Shown here in pieces: positions 1 through 10,336 of a DNA stretch of 64,000 bases (position 1 is its first letter; each line of letters starts with the position of its first letter). The DNA comes from Paraburkholderia tropica (lineage in GTDB: Bacteria; Pseudomonadota; Gammaproteobacteria; Burkholderiales; Burkholderiaceae): positions 124,001 to 188,000 of the forward strand of contig NZ_FNZM01000010.1 in the NCBI RefSeq assembly GCF_900109265.1. The letters are read 5' to 3'. Under the pieces are notes generated by a model, which was given only the letters and a program-made list of their open reading frames with translations, ran no database searches and was not told the DNA's origin. Made by a program: the position numbers and the translations under genes.

Positions 1-1
1 G

Positions 2-88
2 CGGGGCGTGACGCCCGAGGATATCGCCCTTGGCACGACGGCTAACGCGACGGCCGCGCTGCCGCGGCTCGCGCTTTCGTCGGCATAA
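2..88 (+). CDS. TatD-family hydrolase, C-terminal fragment (partial, cut by window start)
   Basis: Only the last 28 codons are present, open from base 2 and ending in TAA at 86-88. The readable tail (RGVTPEDIALGTTANATAAL) fits the C-terminal helix of TatD-like metal-dependent deoxyribonucleases, which end with a '..TPEEIA..TTANA..LF' type segment. TatD genes often precede comEC in Burkholderiaceae, which supports the call. No catalytic residues lie in this fragment, so the assignment rests on the tail and the context. Another gene with a similar tail cannot be excluded. Confidence 0.55.
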   Translation, partial: RGVTPEDIALGTTANATAALPRLALSSA

Positions 89-155
89 TTTCCGCATGGG
101 TGGCGCGCGAAACGGCAGGGTGTGAGGGCTTGCGCCGCCGTTTCGCGGAGGCGCT

Positions 156-2885
156 ATGCGGGCGATGTGGTGCGGCTTCGCGCTGGGCGTGATCGCGCTG
201 CAACAGCAGGCGGCGTTGCCGGGGCGCGGTGCGTGGTGTGGATTGATCGCGTTGATGTTGGGCGCGGCGATCGGCGGCGTGCGGATGGGGCGGTGGGGTG
301 CGCGAGGGCGTATTGCGCGTTGTGCTGTGAGCTGGGCCGCGCTTGTGCTTGCTTCAACGTGTGTCGGGTTCGGTTATGCGGCGTGGCGCGCGGAAATCCG
401 CCTGGCCGCATCGTTGCCCGAAGCCTGGCAGGCGCGCGACGTCGACGTAATCGGGTATATCGCGCGGATGCCTGCCTTCGGTGAAGGCTCGGCGCGCTTT
501 CTCTTCGCGGTGGAATCCTGGCCGGGGCGCGAGCTTGCGGCGAGCGCTTTGCGTTTCTCGCGTGCGCCGCGTCTGCTGCAATTGAACTGGATCGCGCGCG
601 ACGCGCCCGTGCCGCCGCTCGTGTCCGGCGCGCGCTGGCGGCTGACGGTGCGGCTCAAGCCGGCGCACGGCGAGGGCAATTTCGATTTGCGCGATACAGA
701 GGCGGCCTTGCTTGCGCGCGGCGTGCGCGCGACCGGTTACGTCAGCGACGCCGCGCACGCGCAACGTCTGACTCGCGACGCGCAGGGCATCGGCATCGCC
801 ATCGAGCGCAGGCGGGCGGCGGTGCGTGCGCGCATCGGCGAGGTGCTGGCGGACGCGCCGCATCGCGGCATCGTCGTCGCGCTTGCGACCGGTGCACAGG
901 ACGATGTCAGCGATGCCGACTGGCAACTGATGCGCAACACCGGCACGAGTCATCTCGTTGCGATCTCCGGGCTGCATCTCGCCTTCGTCGCCGGGCTTGC
1001 GGGCTGGCTGTCGGGCGCGCTCTGGCGGCGAGCGCGCTGGCGCGGCATGGAAGCGCCGCTCGTCCTGCCCGCCCAGAAAGTGGCGCTCGCGGGCGCGCTG
1101 TGCGCGGGTGCGGCTTATGCCGCGCTGGCCGGATTCAACGTGCCGGTGCAGCGCGCGCTCTGGATGCTGGCGGTGGCGGCGGTGGCGCTGCTGGGTTCGC
1201 GCGAGGTGTCGCGTTCGCATGTGCTGGCGTGGGCGCTCGGGCTCGTATTGCTGCGCGATCCGTGGGCGGTGACCGCGCCGGGATTCTGGTTGTCGTTCTG
1301 CGCCGTCGCGGCGATTCTGTATGCGGCCAGCGGCGTGCCGCGCATGCGCCGCGAAGAGGATGCCGAACTCACACCCGATGAAGTCGATCCGATGCGCGAG
1401 AAGGAGCCGGTGGCGGCCGAGGTGCCGCGTGGGCCTTGGCGCGAACGCTTTGCCTCGCTCGTCGATTGGCAGCGCTGGCGCCGCGCCGCCAGGCGTTTCG
1501 CGGCCCGTCTGCATGACGGCGCGCGCGTGCAATGGGCGGTCACGCTGGCGCTCGCGCCGCTCACCGCGTACTGGTTCCTGCAGATTCCGCTGATCGGGCC
1601 GCTGGCGAACGCCTTCGCGATTCCGTGGGTCAGCATGCTGGTCACGCCGACCGTGCTGGCGGGCGCGGTCTTGCCCGAGCCGCTCGACGCCTTCGCGCTG
1701 CGCGCCGCGCACGCGTTGCTCGACCGCCTCGCGATGGCGCTCGGCGCGCTCGACGGTCTGCCGTGGGCGCTGCTGCGTCTGCCGCAGCCGTCCGGCTGGG
1801 CGTTGGCCTGTGCGGCGGTGGGCGTCGCGTGGTTGCTCGCGCCGCGCGGGTGGCCGTTGCGCTGGCTCGCGCCGTTCACGTGGCTGCCGCTGCTTGCGCC
1901 GTCGCCGGGCGGCCCGCCGGAAGGCGCGTTCCGCCTCACCGCGCTGGACATCGGGCAGGGCACCTCCGTGCTGATCGAGACCGCGCGCCACACCTTGCTG
2001 TTCGACGCCGGGCCAGGCCCGGAATCCACCCACGCGGGCGAGCGGATCGTCGTTCCCTATCTGCAGACCCACGCCGTGACGCAACTCGACATGCTGATGG
2101 TGAGCCACGACGACTCCGACCACTCGGGCGGCGCTCAGGCCGTGCTCGAAGCGCTGCGGGTGCGGCAGTTCGTGGCGGGCATTCTGCCCGCGCATCCGTT
2201 GTGGGCGACAGCGCAGTCGCGCGGGGCGGAGCGCGTGCAGTGCGCGGCAGGGCAGCGCTGGCAGTGGGACGGCGTGACCTTCGAGGTGCTCTGGCCCGAT
2301 GCGGGGCCGCTCGCGGGCAAACCCAATGCGCATTGCTGCGTGCTGCGCGTGAGCACGGCGGGCATATCCGGGGCCGCGTCGGCGCCGGATGGCGCCGTCA
2401 CCGCCTTGCTTGCCGCCGATATCGAAGCCGCCACCGAGCGCACGCTGATGGCACGCGACCCCGACAAGCTGCGCGCCCAGATTCTCGTCGTGCCGCACCA
2501 CGGCAGCCGCACGTCGTCGACTGAACCGTTCCTCGACTCTGTCTGGCCGCTCGTCGCGATATTTCAGGTAGGCTTCATCAATCGCTTTCATCATCCTTAT
2601 CCGGGTGTCTATGCGCGTTACGCGTCGCGCCACATCGTGCTGGCGCGCAGCGATTGGGACGGCGCGGCGCGCATCGAGGCCGCCCCCGGCGCGTTGACGG
2701 TCGAGCGCTTTCGCGATACGCGGCGGCGTTACTGGATGGACCGGTTGGACCGGCCGGATCGGACCGAAGAGGCGGCGGTGGGCGCGATGCAAGGGGCGGC
2801 TGCGGTCCGCCCGCCCGGCACGCAAGACAACGACGACAACGACAATCCGACAAGAACGAACGGAACGGAGACAGGCCCAGATTGA
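156..2885 (+). CDS. comEC: ComEC/Rec2 family DNA uptake channel protein
   Basis: A 909-residue inner-membrane protein that carries single-stranded DNA into the cytoplasm during natural transformation. The order is typical: an N-terminal hydrophobic and DUF4131-like region (to about residue 200), a multi-pass Competence domain with the conserved block TGTSHLVAISGLHLAF near 265, and a C-terminal metallo-beta-lactamase domain from about 595. That domain shows ALDIGQG, the metal motif SHDDSDHSGG near 650 and VPHHGSRTSS near 780. A hydrophilic Asp/Asn/Thr-rich tail follows. GGAG lies upstream of the ATG. The gene is full length, so a competence channel is plausible, but no other com genes are in the window. 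Confidence 0.93.
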   Translation: MRAMWCGFALGVIALQQQAALPGRGAWCGLIALMLGAAIGGVRMGRWGARGRIARCAVSWAALVLASTCVGFGYAAWRAEIRLAASLPEAWQARDVDVIGYIARMPAFGEGSARFLFAVESWPGRELAASALRFSRAPRLLQLNWIARDAPVPPLVSGARWRLTVRLKPAHGEGNFDLRDTEAALLARGVRATGYVSDAAHAQRLTRDAQGIGIAIERRRAAVRARIGEVLADAPHRGIVVALATGAQDDVSDADWQLMRNTGTSHLVAISGLHLAFVAGLAGWLSGALWRRARWRGMEAPLVLPAQKVALAGALCAGAAYAALAGFNVPVQRALWMLAVAAVALLGSREVSRSHVLAWALGLVLLRDPWAVTAPGFWLSFCAVAAILYAASGVPRMRREEDAELTPDEVDPMREKEPVAAEVPRGPWRERFASLVDWQRWRRAARRFAARLHDGARVQWAVTLALAPLTAYWFLQIPLIGPLANAFAIPWVSMLVTPTVLAGAVLPEPLDAFALRAAHALLDRLAMALGALDGLPWALLRLPQPSGWALACAAVGVAWLLAPRGWPLRWLAPFTWLPLLAPSPGGPPEGAFRLTALDIGQGTSVLIETARHTLLFDAGPGPESTHAGERIVVPYLQTHAVTQLDMLMVSHDDSDHSGGAQAVLEALRVRQFVAGILPAHPLWATAQSRGAERVQCAAGQRWQWDGVTFEVLWPDAGPLAGKPNAHCCVLRVSTAGISGAASAPDGAVTALLAADIEAATERTLMARDPDKLRAQILVVPHHGSRTSSTEPFLDSVWPLVAIFQVGFINRFHHPYPGVYARYASRHIVLARSDWDGAARIEAAPGALTVERFRDTRRRYWMDRLDRPDRTEEAAVGAMQGAAAVRPPGTQDNDDNDNPTRTNGTETGPD

Positions 2886-3697
2886 AGAACGTCATCCATT
2901 TTTCCCATGCGAACGGCTTCCCGGCCTCGACCTATCGCACTTTCTTCGCCGAACTCGGCGACACCTACGAGCTGCGCTATATCGAGCGCATCGGCCACGA
3001 CGCGCGCTATCCCGTCACGCGCGACTGGCCGCACCTCGTCGAGCAACTGATCGAGGACATCGGCAGCCGCTATGAGCAGCCGGTCTGGCTCGTCGGCCAC
3101 TCGCTCGGCGGCTATCTTTCGCTGATGGCGGCGCTCAGGAAGCCGCAGTGGGTGAGGGGCGTGGTGATGCTCGATTCGCCCGTGATCGCCGGCTGGCGCA
3201 GCGGCATGCTGCGCGTGTCGCAGTGGACCGGGCTCGACGAGCGCCTGTCGCCCGCCGCCGCGACGCGCACGCGCCGCACCAGCTGGGCGAGTCGCGACGA
3301 AGCCTGGCGTCATTTCCACTCGAAGCCCGCGTTTGCGCGCTGGGACGAGCGCGTGTTGTCGGACTACATCGACTTCGGCATTCCTCAGACTTCGCCCGAC
3401 GGCGCACGCACGCTCGCCTTCGACCGCCGCACCGAATACCTCATTTACCGCACACTGCCGCACACCTTCGGCACGCGCCTCGCGCATGGCTCGCCGGTGC
3501 CGGTGAGCTTCGTCGGCGGCACGCATTCGAAGGAGGTGCGGCAGGTCGGTCTCGGCGCGACGCGGCGCATCGCGGGCGAGCGCTTCGAGTGGATCGAAGG
3601 CAGTCATCTGTATCCGATGGAGCGGCCCATCGAGACCGCGCGCGCGGTGCAGCGCATGCTCTACGCGATGGGTAACGGCGGCTGGACGCGCGCCTGA
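2882..3697 (+). CDS. Alpha/beta hydrolase
   Basis: Predicted serine hydrolase of 271 residues. The nucleophile elbow GHSLGG puts the catalytic Ser near residue 74, and the opening segment FSHANGFP resembles the oxyanion-hole region of the fold. I chose the TTG at 2882 because GGAG lies 11 bases upstream and the conserved sequence starts there. This start overlaps the comEC stop (TTGA), which implies translational coupling. There is no signal peptide, so it should be cytoplasmic. The substrate is unknown. The last conserved histidine probably lies in the EGSHLYPMERP segment. Confidence 0.85.
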   Translation: MKNVIHFSHANGFPASTYRTFFAELGDTYELRYIERIGHDARYPVTRDWPHLVEQLIEDIGSRYEQPVWLVGHSLGGYLSLMAALRKPQWVRGVVMLDSPVIAGWRSGMLRVSQWTGLDERLSPAAATRTRRTSWASRDEAWRHFHSKPAFARWDERVLSDYIDFGIPQTSPDGARTLAFDRRTEYLIYRTLPHTFGTRLAHGSPVPVSFVGGTHSKEVRQVGLGATRRIAGERFEWIEGSHLYPMERPIETARAVQRMLYAMGNGGWTRA

Positions 3698-3805
3698 TGG
3701 CCGCCGTCTGGCGGGGCACGATCAATTCGGCACATGCTTCATTCGCGCCGCGCCCCGTCACGCAAGATGCTCTTTCAAAATTCAGGGTTAGCCCTTGCTT
3801 TACGG

Positions 3806-3811
3806 TATAAT
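3806..3811 (+). promoter_or_regulatory. Probable -10 box for pyrG
   Basis: A perfect TATAAT lies 25 bases before the pyrG ATG. The best -35-like hexamer is TTCAGG at 3781-3786, 19 bp away and a poor match. The site is therefore called on the -10 alone. Confidence 0.5.
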
Positions 3812-3836
3812 CCGTTTTTCCCGCGAGCATCCAGCG

Positions 3837-5494
<1,658 letters not shown>

Positions 5495-5498
<4 letters not shown>

Positions 5499-6349
5499 AT
5501 CTGTGCGGTTTCGAGGTCGGCCTCGACAAGCCGTTCTTTCTGATTGCAGGCACCTGTGTCGTCGAATCCGAACAGATGACGATCGACACGGCGGGCCGCC
5601 TGAAGGAAATCACGGCGAAGCTCGGCATTCCGTTCATCTACAAGTCGTCGTTCGACAAGGCCAATCGCTCGAGCGGCAAGTCGTTCCGCGGCCTGGGCAT
5701 GGACGAAGGCCTGCGCATCCTCTCCGAAGTGAAGCGCCAGCTCGGCCTGCCCGTGCTGACCGACGTGCACACGGAAGAGGAAGTGGGCCCGGTGGCTTCG
5801 GTCGTCGACGTGCTGCAGACGCCGGCGTTCCTGTGCCGCCAGACCGACTTCATCCACGCGTGCGCGCGTTCGGGCAAGCCGGTCAACATCAAGAAAGGCC
5901 AGTTCCTCGCGCCGCACGACATGAAGAACGTGATCGACAAGGCGCGCGACGCGGCGCGTGAAGCGGGTCTTTCCGAAGACCGCTTCATGGCTTGCGAACG
6001 CGGCGTCTCGTTCGGTTACAACAACCTCGTGTCCGACATGCGCTCGCTCGCGATCATGCGCGAGACGGCGGCGCCGGTCGTGATGGACGTCACGCACTCG
6101 GTGCAACTGCCGGGCGGCCAGGGCACCAGCTCGGGCGGTCAGCGCGAATTCGTGCCGGTGCTCGCGCGCGCGGCCGTCGCAACGGGCGTGGCGGGTCTCT
6201 TCATGGAGACGCACCCGAACCCGGCGCAAGCGAAGTCCGACGGTCCCAACGCCGTGCCGCTGAACCGCATGGCCGACCTGCTCGAAACGCTCGTCACGCT
6301 CGACCAGGCGGTCAAGCGCACGCCGTTCCTCGAGAACGACTTCAACTGA
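5495..6349 (+). CDS. kdsA: 3-deoxy-8-phosphooctulonate (KDO-8-P) synthase, metal-dependent type
   Basis: Condenses phosphoenolpyruvate with arabinose-5-phosphate to KDO-8-P for lipopolysaccharide inner core. It has 284 residues with the family landmarks SSFDKANRSS, CRQTD, KKGQFLAP, THSVQLPGG and METHP. Residue 21 in IAGTCVVES is Cys, as in the metal-dependent Aquifex enzyme, whereas E. coli KdsA has Asn at this place. The ATG overlaps the pyrG stop (ATGA) and is preceded by AGGAG inside pyrG, so the two genes are translationally coupled. Confidence 0.97.
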
Positions 6350-6762
6350 TTCACGTAGTCAGGCACCGGCGCGCTTCATGCGCGTCGTGTGCTTTGTCGT
6401 ATGGCTTCACCGCAAGATTGGATCGCGGAGTTCTACCGTAGTGCTGAAGCATCGCGCGCCGCTTCGATTGCATGAGCGGCGCGATGGAGGAGCCGCGGCG
6501 AGCGGCCCGCCGGCGCAGCAGGTGTCATGAAGCGATGCCATGCTGTGCCAGACGGGAACCGCGCCGCGCCAGATGTACAAGGCAGCGTGGCGGCGCAGCG
6601 ATTACGCAGTGTGTGATCCTCGCGACGCAACAAGTTGAACCCGACGACCGCGCCGCCTGTCCCATGTGACGGTGTGTCCCGCGCGAGCGCGTAGACCGCG
6701 CTTCGCCGGACTCGCAGATGGTGCGTGTCTCGCAAGAATTACTGTCATTTCCTGAGGAAACC
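6350..6762. other. 413-bp spacer between kdsA and eno, no intact gene
   Basis: No open frame here has credible protein character. A 24-codon frame at 6401-6475 encodes a WIAEFYRS segment. From memory, this resembles the start of the DUF1330 protein often found between kdsA and eno in Burkholderia. After its stop no frame continues with similarity I can see. The region may carry a decayed gene plus the eno promoter, but I could not fix a convincing promoter. Confidence 0.4.
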
Positions 6763-8046
6763 ATGAGTGCAATCGTAGATATCATCGGTCGCGAGATTCT
6801 GGATTCGCGCGGCAATCCCACTGTCGAATGCGACGTGCTGCTCGAATCGGGCACGATGGGCCGCGCGGCTGTGCCGTCGGGCGCGTCGACCGGCTCGCGT
6901 GAAGCGATCGAACTGCGCGACGGCGAAGCCGGCCGCTACAACGGCAAGGGCGTGCTGAAGGCCGTCGAGCACATCAACACCGAAATCTCCGAGGCGATCA
7001 TGGGCCTCGACGCGTCGGAACAAGCCTTCCTCGACAAGACCCTGCTCGAGCTCGACGGCACCGACAACAAGTCGCGTCTGGGCGCGAACGCGATGCTGGC
7101 CGTTTCGATGGCCGTCGCGAAGGCCGCTGCCGAAGAAGCCGGCCTGCCGCTGTACCGCTACTTCGGCGGTTCGGGCGCGATGCAACTGCCGGTCCCGATG
7201 ATGAACATCGTCAACGGCGGCGCGCACGCGAACAACAGCCTGGACATTCAGGAATTCATGATCGTGCCGGTGAGCCAGCCGACCTTCCGCGAAGCGCTGC
7301 GTTGCGGCGCGGAAATCTTCCACGCGCTCAAGAAGATCCTCTCGGATCGCGGCATGAGCACGGCGGTCGGCGACGAAGGCGGTTTCGCACCGAACTTCGG
7401 CAGCAACGACGAATGCCTGTCGACCATCCTGCAAGCCATCGAGAAGGCAGGCTACCGCGCCGGTGAAGACGTGCTGCTCGCGCTCGACTGCGCAGCCAGC
7501 GAGTTCTACCACGACGGCAAGTACCAGCTCGCGGGCGAAGGCCTGCAACTGTCGTCGTCGGAATTCGCCGACTACCTCGCGACGCTCGCCGACAAGTTCC
7601 CGATCGTCTCGATCGAAGACGGCATGCATGAAAGCGACTGGGCCGGCTGGAAGCTCCTGACCGAAAAGCTCGGCAAGAAGGTTCAGCTGGTGGGCGACGA
7701 CCTGTTCGTCACCAACACGCGCATCCTGAAGGAAGGCATCGAGAAGGGCATCGCCAACTCGATCCTGATCAAGATCAACCAGATCGGCACGCTGACGGAA
7801 ACCTTCGCAGCGATCGAAATGGCGAAGCGCGCGGGCTACACGGCCGTGATCTCGCACCGTTCGGGCGAAACCGAAGATTCGACGATCGCGGACATCGCCG
7901 TCGGCCTGAACGCCGGTCAGATCAAGACCGGTTCGCTCTCGCGCAGCGACCGCATCTCGAAGTACAACCAGCTGCTGCGCATCGAGGAAGATCTCGGTGA
8001 TATCGCCAGCTACCCGGGCAAGTCGGCGTTCTATAACCTCCGCTAA
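6763..8046 (+). CDS. eno: Enolase
   Basis: Interconverts 2-phosphoglycerate and phosphoenolpyruvate in glycolysis. It is also an RNA-degradosome partner in some proteobacteria. The protein has 427 residues, the normal length. Landmarks are IIGREILDSRGNPTVE at the start, GDEGGFAPN near 203, the catalytic-lysine block LIKINQIGT near 335 and SHRSGETEDSTIAD near 363. The start at 6763 has TGAGGA 6 bases upstream. An in-frame ATG at 6718 would add a non-conserved 15-residue leader and is rejected. Confidence 0.98.
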   Translation: MSAIVDIIGREILDSRGNPTVECDVLLESGTMGRAAVPSGASTGSREAIELRDGEAGRYNGKGVLKAVEHINTEISEAIMGLDASEQAFLDKTLLELDGTDNKSRLGANAMLAVSMAVAKAAAEEAGLPLYRYFGGSGAMQLPVPMMNIVNGGAHANNSLDIQEFMIVPVSQPTFREALRCGAEIFHALKKILSDRGMSTAVGDEGGFAPNFGSNDECLSTILQAIEKAGYRAGEDVLLALDCAASEFYHDGKYQLAGEGLQLSSSEFADYLATLADKFPIVSIEDGMHESDWAGWKLLTEKLGKKVQLVGDDLFVTNTRILKEGIEKGIANSILIKINQIGTLTETFAAIEMAKRAGYTAVISHRSGETEDSTIADIAVGLNAGQIKTGSLSRSDRISKYNQLLRIEEDLGDIASYPGKSAFYNLR

Positions 8047-8097
8047 GCGGACCTGAACGCGACAGCCGCCTTGCTGTCACTCTTCGTCATCCCTCTT

Positions 8098-8126
8098 CGC
8101 CGCCCTGCGTTCAGCGCAGGGCGGCG
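8098..8126 (+). terminator. Strong stem-loop between eno and ftsB (weak terminator or processing site)
   Basis: A perfect 12-bp stem (CGCCGCCCTGCG at 8098-8109, its complement at 8115-8126) has a 5-base loop and is followed by the mixed tract TATGTTTAT. The lack of a clean T run suggests partial termination or RNA processing. It would lower ftsB relative to eno expression. Confidence 0.55.
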
Positions 8127-8147
8127 TATGTTTATCCGGCACCATCC

Positions 8148-8573
8148 ATGCGGCTTGTCACTGTCGTCCTGATCATCCTGCTCGCGCTGATCCAGTATCC
8201 GCTCTGGTGGGGCCACGGCGGGTGGCTGCGCGTGCACGAACTGCAAGGGCAGCTCGCACAGCAGCAAAAGCTGAACGACGACGAAAAACTGCGCAACGAA
8301 CGCATCGCGGGCGAAGTGCAGGATTTGCAAAACGGCACCGCGGCCGTCGAGGAGCGTGCGCGCTACGAGATGGGTATGGTGAAGGACGGCGAGGTGTTCG
8401 TGCAGTTCGTCTCGCCGAATCAGCCGTTGCCGGCTACGCCCGCGGGGTCGTCGAATACGTCGACGCGTGGCGAGATGTCGGCGGCGCCCGTCAAGGTGGT
8501 GCCGAATCCGGTGTCGCGCGTGCCCGAGAAACATCACGGACACGGCAAGGAAACGAAGAAGAAGGCGGGCTGA
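8148..8573 (+). CDS. ftsB: Cell division protein FtsB
   Basis: A small bitopic divisome protein that joins FtsL and FtsQ at midcell. It has 141 residues: a transmembrane helix at about 3-20 (VTVVLIILLALIQYPLWWG), then a periplasmic coiled coil (about 28-65, rich in Leu/Gln/Glu) and the conserved ARYEMGMVKDGEVFVQF near 72-88. It is longer than the roughly 103-residue E. coli FtsB because of a low-complexity basic tail (PEKHHGHGKETKKKAG). The eno-ftsB order is shared by many proteobacteria and supports the call. Confidence 0.92.
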   Translation: MRLVTVVLIILLALIQYPLWWGHGGWLRVHELQGQLAQQQKLNDDEKLRNERIAGEVQDLQNGTAAVEERARYEMGMVKDGEVFVQFVSPNQPLPATPAGSSNTSTRGEMSAAPVKVVPNPVSRVPEKHHGHGKETKKKAG

Positions 8574-8611
8574 GCGTCACAGCCAACGATGCGGTTCGAT
8601 AGCGTCGAAAT

Positions 8612-8648
8612 AAAAAGCGCGGCCATCCAGCGGATGCCGCGCTTTTTT
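8612..8648. terminator. Bidirectional rho-independent terminator
   Basis: The stem AAAAAGCGCGGC / GCCGCGCTTTTTT has an 11-12 base loop and a T run on either strand. It sits between the convergent ends of ftsB (+) and the lipoprotein gene (-) and can stop both. Confidence 0.85.
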
Positions 8649-8716
8649 ATTGCCGCGTGATTTTGCGGGGCGAGCCTTATACGATCGTCGCCCCGATCGT
8701 TGCGCACGCTACGATT

Positions 8717-9160
8717 TCACCAGCCCCAACCCCAGCCCGGATAGCCGTAGCCGATCCCGGTGCCCCAGCCGCCGCCCCAACCGCCGCTGTAGTAGCTGCC
8801 GTAGACGTTCACGGGCGGCGTGTACGCGCGCGACCACGCCTGCGCGGCCGCTTCGGCGTTCGCGGCGCGATTGGATTCGGCCAGCGCCTGCTGGTCGATC
8901 GCGTCGTAGCGCTGAAGCTGCTCGGGCGTGAGGGCAGGGGCGGCCTGCTGCTGCGGCGCGACCGTGGCGGTCGCGCCAGCTTGATCGGCGGGCAGGCGGC
9001 TGTAGATCGGCGAAGGACCAGGCGGATCGAGCGTGCAGCCGCTCATCAGCACGACGCCTGCGGCGGCGGCCGTCAGCGCGGTCAGGGAGATGAGCGTTCT
9101 GGCGCGGCGCACGGTGCGCGCGGGCAGGTGAGGTGATGCAGCCCCGAGGTTCGTCTTCAT
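8717..9160 (-). CDS. Putative lipoprotein with Gly/Tyr/Trp-rich C-terminus
   Basis: Predicted lipoprotein of 147 residues with unknown role. A basic N-region (RTVRRARTL) is followed by a hydrophobic stretch and the lipobox LMSGC with Cys42. The mature part has a Pro/Ala/Gln-rich linker, a DAIDQQALAESNRAANAEAA helix and a striking tail of Gly, Tyr and Trp residues ending in PGWGWGW. The ATG at 9160 has AGGGA 9-10 bases upstream. It follows hslO on the same strand after 165 bp, so it may be the last gene of that group. I recognise no domain. Confidence 0.75.
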   Translation of the reverse strand: MKTNLGAASPHLPARTVRRARTLISLTALTAAAAGVVLMSGCTLDPPGPSPIYSRLPADQAGATATVAPQQQAAPALTPEQLQRYDAIDQQALAESNRAANAEAAAQAWSRAYTPPVNVYGSYYSGGWGGGWGTGIGYGYPGWGWGW

Positions 9161-9325
9161 GTTCTTGCTTCCCTGTATCGGTCGGATTCCGGATCTCTGG
9201 GCCACGCGCGCGGCCGCCTGGACAGCCGGTTCCGTGAATCGGCTCATGGTGCCGCGCGGCGGCGCCGTCCGCGTGGCGGAAGACGGCGTGCCATGAGCCG
9301 GGGAAGCAATCACTGCTTTGCTGGC

Positions 9326-10273
9326 TTAGTGGCGCTGGTCCGCTGCGGGAGAGACTCCTTCTGAGAGCCCCGGCGTGGCGAAAAGTTGCGCCACATCGAC
9401 GGGATCGAACTCGTAGCGCTGGTTGCAATAGTCGCAGTGAACTTCGACGTGGCCGCGTTCTTCGATCACGCTGTCCACTTCCTCGCGGCCCAGCATCTTC
9501 AGCATCGAGCCGACTTTTTCACGCGAGCAGCTGCACAGGAAGCGCGTGGTGGCGGGCTCGAAGTGCTGCACGTTCTCTTGCCAGAAGAGGCGGCGGAACA
9601 GCGTTTCCGGCTCCTGTTCGAGCAGTTCTTCGCGCGTGAGCGTGCCGCCGAGCGTGCAGACGCGTTCCCACGTGTCGGCGTCGAGTTCGTGCGGGTGCGG
9701 CACGATGCCGCCGTCGCCGGGCAGCTTCTGCAGCAGCATGCCGACCGCGCGATCTTCGTTCGCGCCGAGCCACAGGCGCGTGTCGAGCTGCTCGGAGTGG
9801 TGCATGTAATGCTCGAGCACTTCCGAGATCGACTTCAGCGCGCCGTCTTCGCCGTTCAGCGGCACGATGCCCTGATAAGGCTGCTGGCCGGGCTGCTTGT
9901 TGGCCGGATCGAGCGTGATCACGCAACGGCCGCGGCCGTTCACGTTGACGAGTTCGGCGAGCGAGAGGTCGTCGGCGACGGTTTCCACGCCTTCGGCCAG
10001 ACGCGCCGTGGCGCGCATGGAGAGGTCGGAGCTGCACTGCACGACCAGCATGCGGACCGGGCCTTCGCCGAGGATCTGCATGATCAGCGTGCCGTCGAAC
10101 TTGAGGTTCGCGGAGAGCAGCGCGCAGGCGGCCATCATTTCGCCGAGCACGGTGCGCACCGGCGCCGGGTACTGCCGGCGCGTCAGCACCTCTTGCCACG
10201 TGTTGCGCAGCGAGACGATCTCGCCCCGCACCGGAGCGGCGCTGAACATGAATTTTTGCAACTGGTCGTTCAC
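9326..10273 (-). CDS. hslO: Hsp33 redox-regulated chaperone
   Basis: Cytosolic holdase switched on by oxidation of zinc-bound cysteines. It has 315 residues. The four zinc ligands are visible near the C-terminus: Cys247-x-Cys249 in FLCSCS and Cys280-x2-Cys283 in HCDYC. I chose the GTG at 10273, which has AAGGAA about 9 bases upstream; the frame extends a little further but with non-conserved residues. It lies 63 bp downstream of the gamma carbonic anhydrase gene, likely co-transcribed. Confidence 0.95.
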   Translation of the reverse strand: MNDQLQKFMFSAAPVRGEIVSLRNTWQEVLTRRQYPAPVRTVLGEMMAACALLSANLKFDGTLIMQILGEGPVRMLVVQCSSDLSMRATARLAEGVETVADDLSLAELVNVNGRGRCVITLDPANKQPGQQPYQGIVPLNGEDGALKSISEVLEHYMHHSEQLDTRLWLGANEDRAVGMLLQKLPGDGGIVPHPHELDADTWERVCTLGGTLTREELLEQEPETLFRRLFWQENVQHFEPATTRFLCSCSREKVGSMLKMLGREEVDSVIEERGHVEVHCDYCNQRYEFDPVDVAQLFATPGLSEGVSPAADQRH

Positions 10274-10336
10274 AATCTTTTCCTTCGTTTCGATGCGTGC
10301 GGCGCGCTCGCGCGGCATGACGGCGGCGAGCAGCCG

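Noticed and set aside
6433..6735. 100-codon minus-strand frame in the kdsA-eno gap
   Set aside because: Mixed, unconserved composition; more likely spacer DNA.
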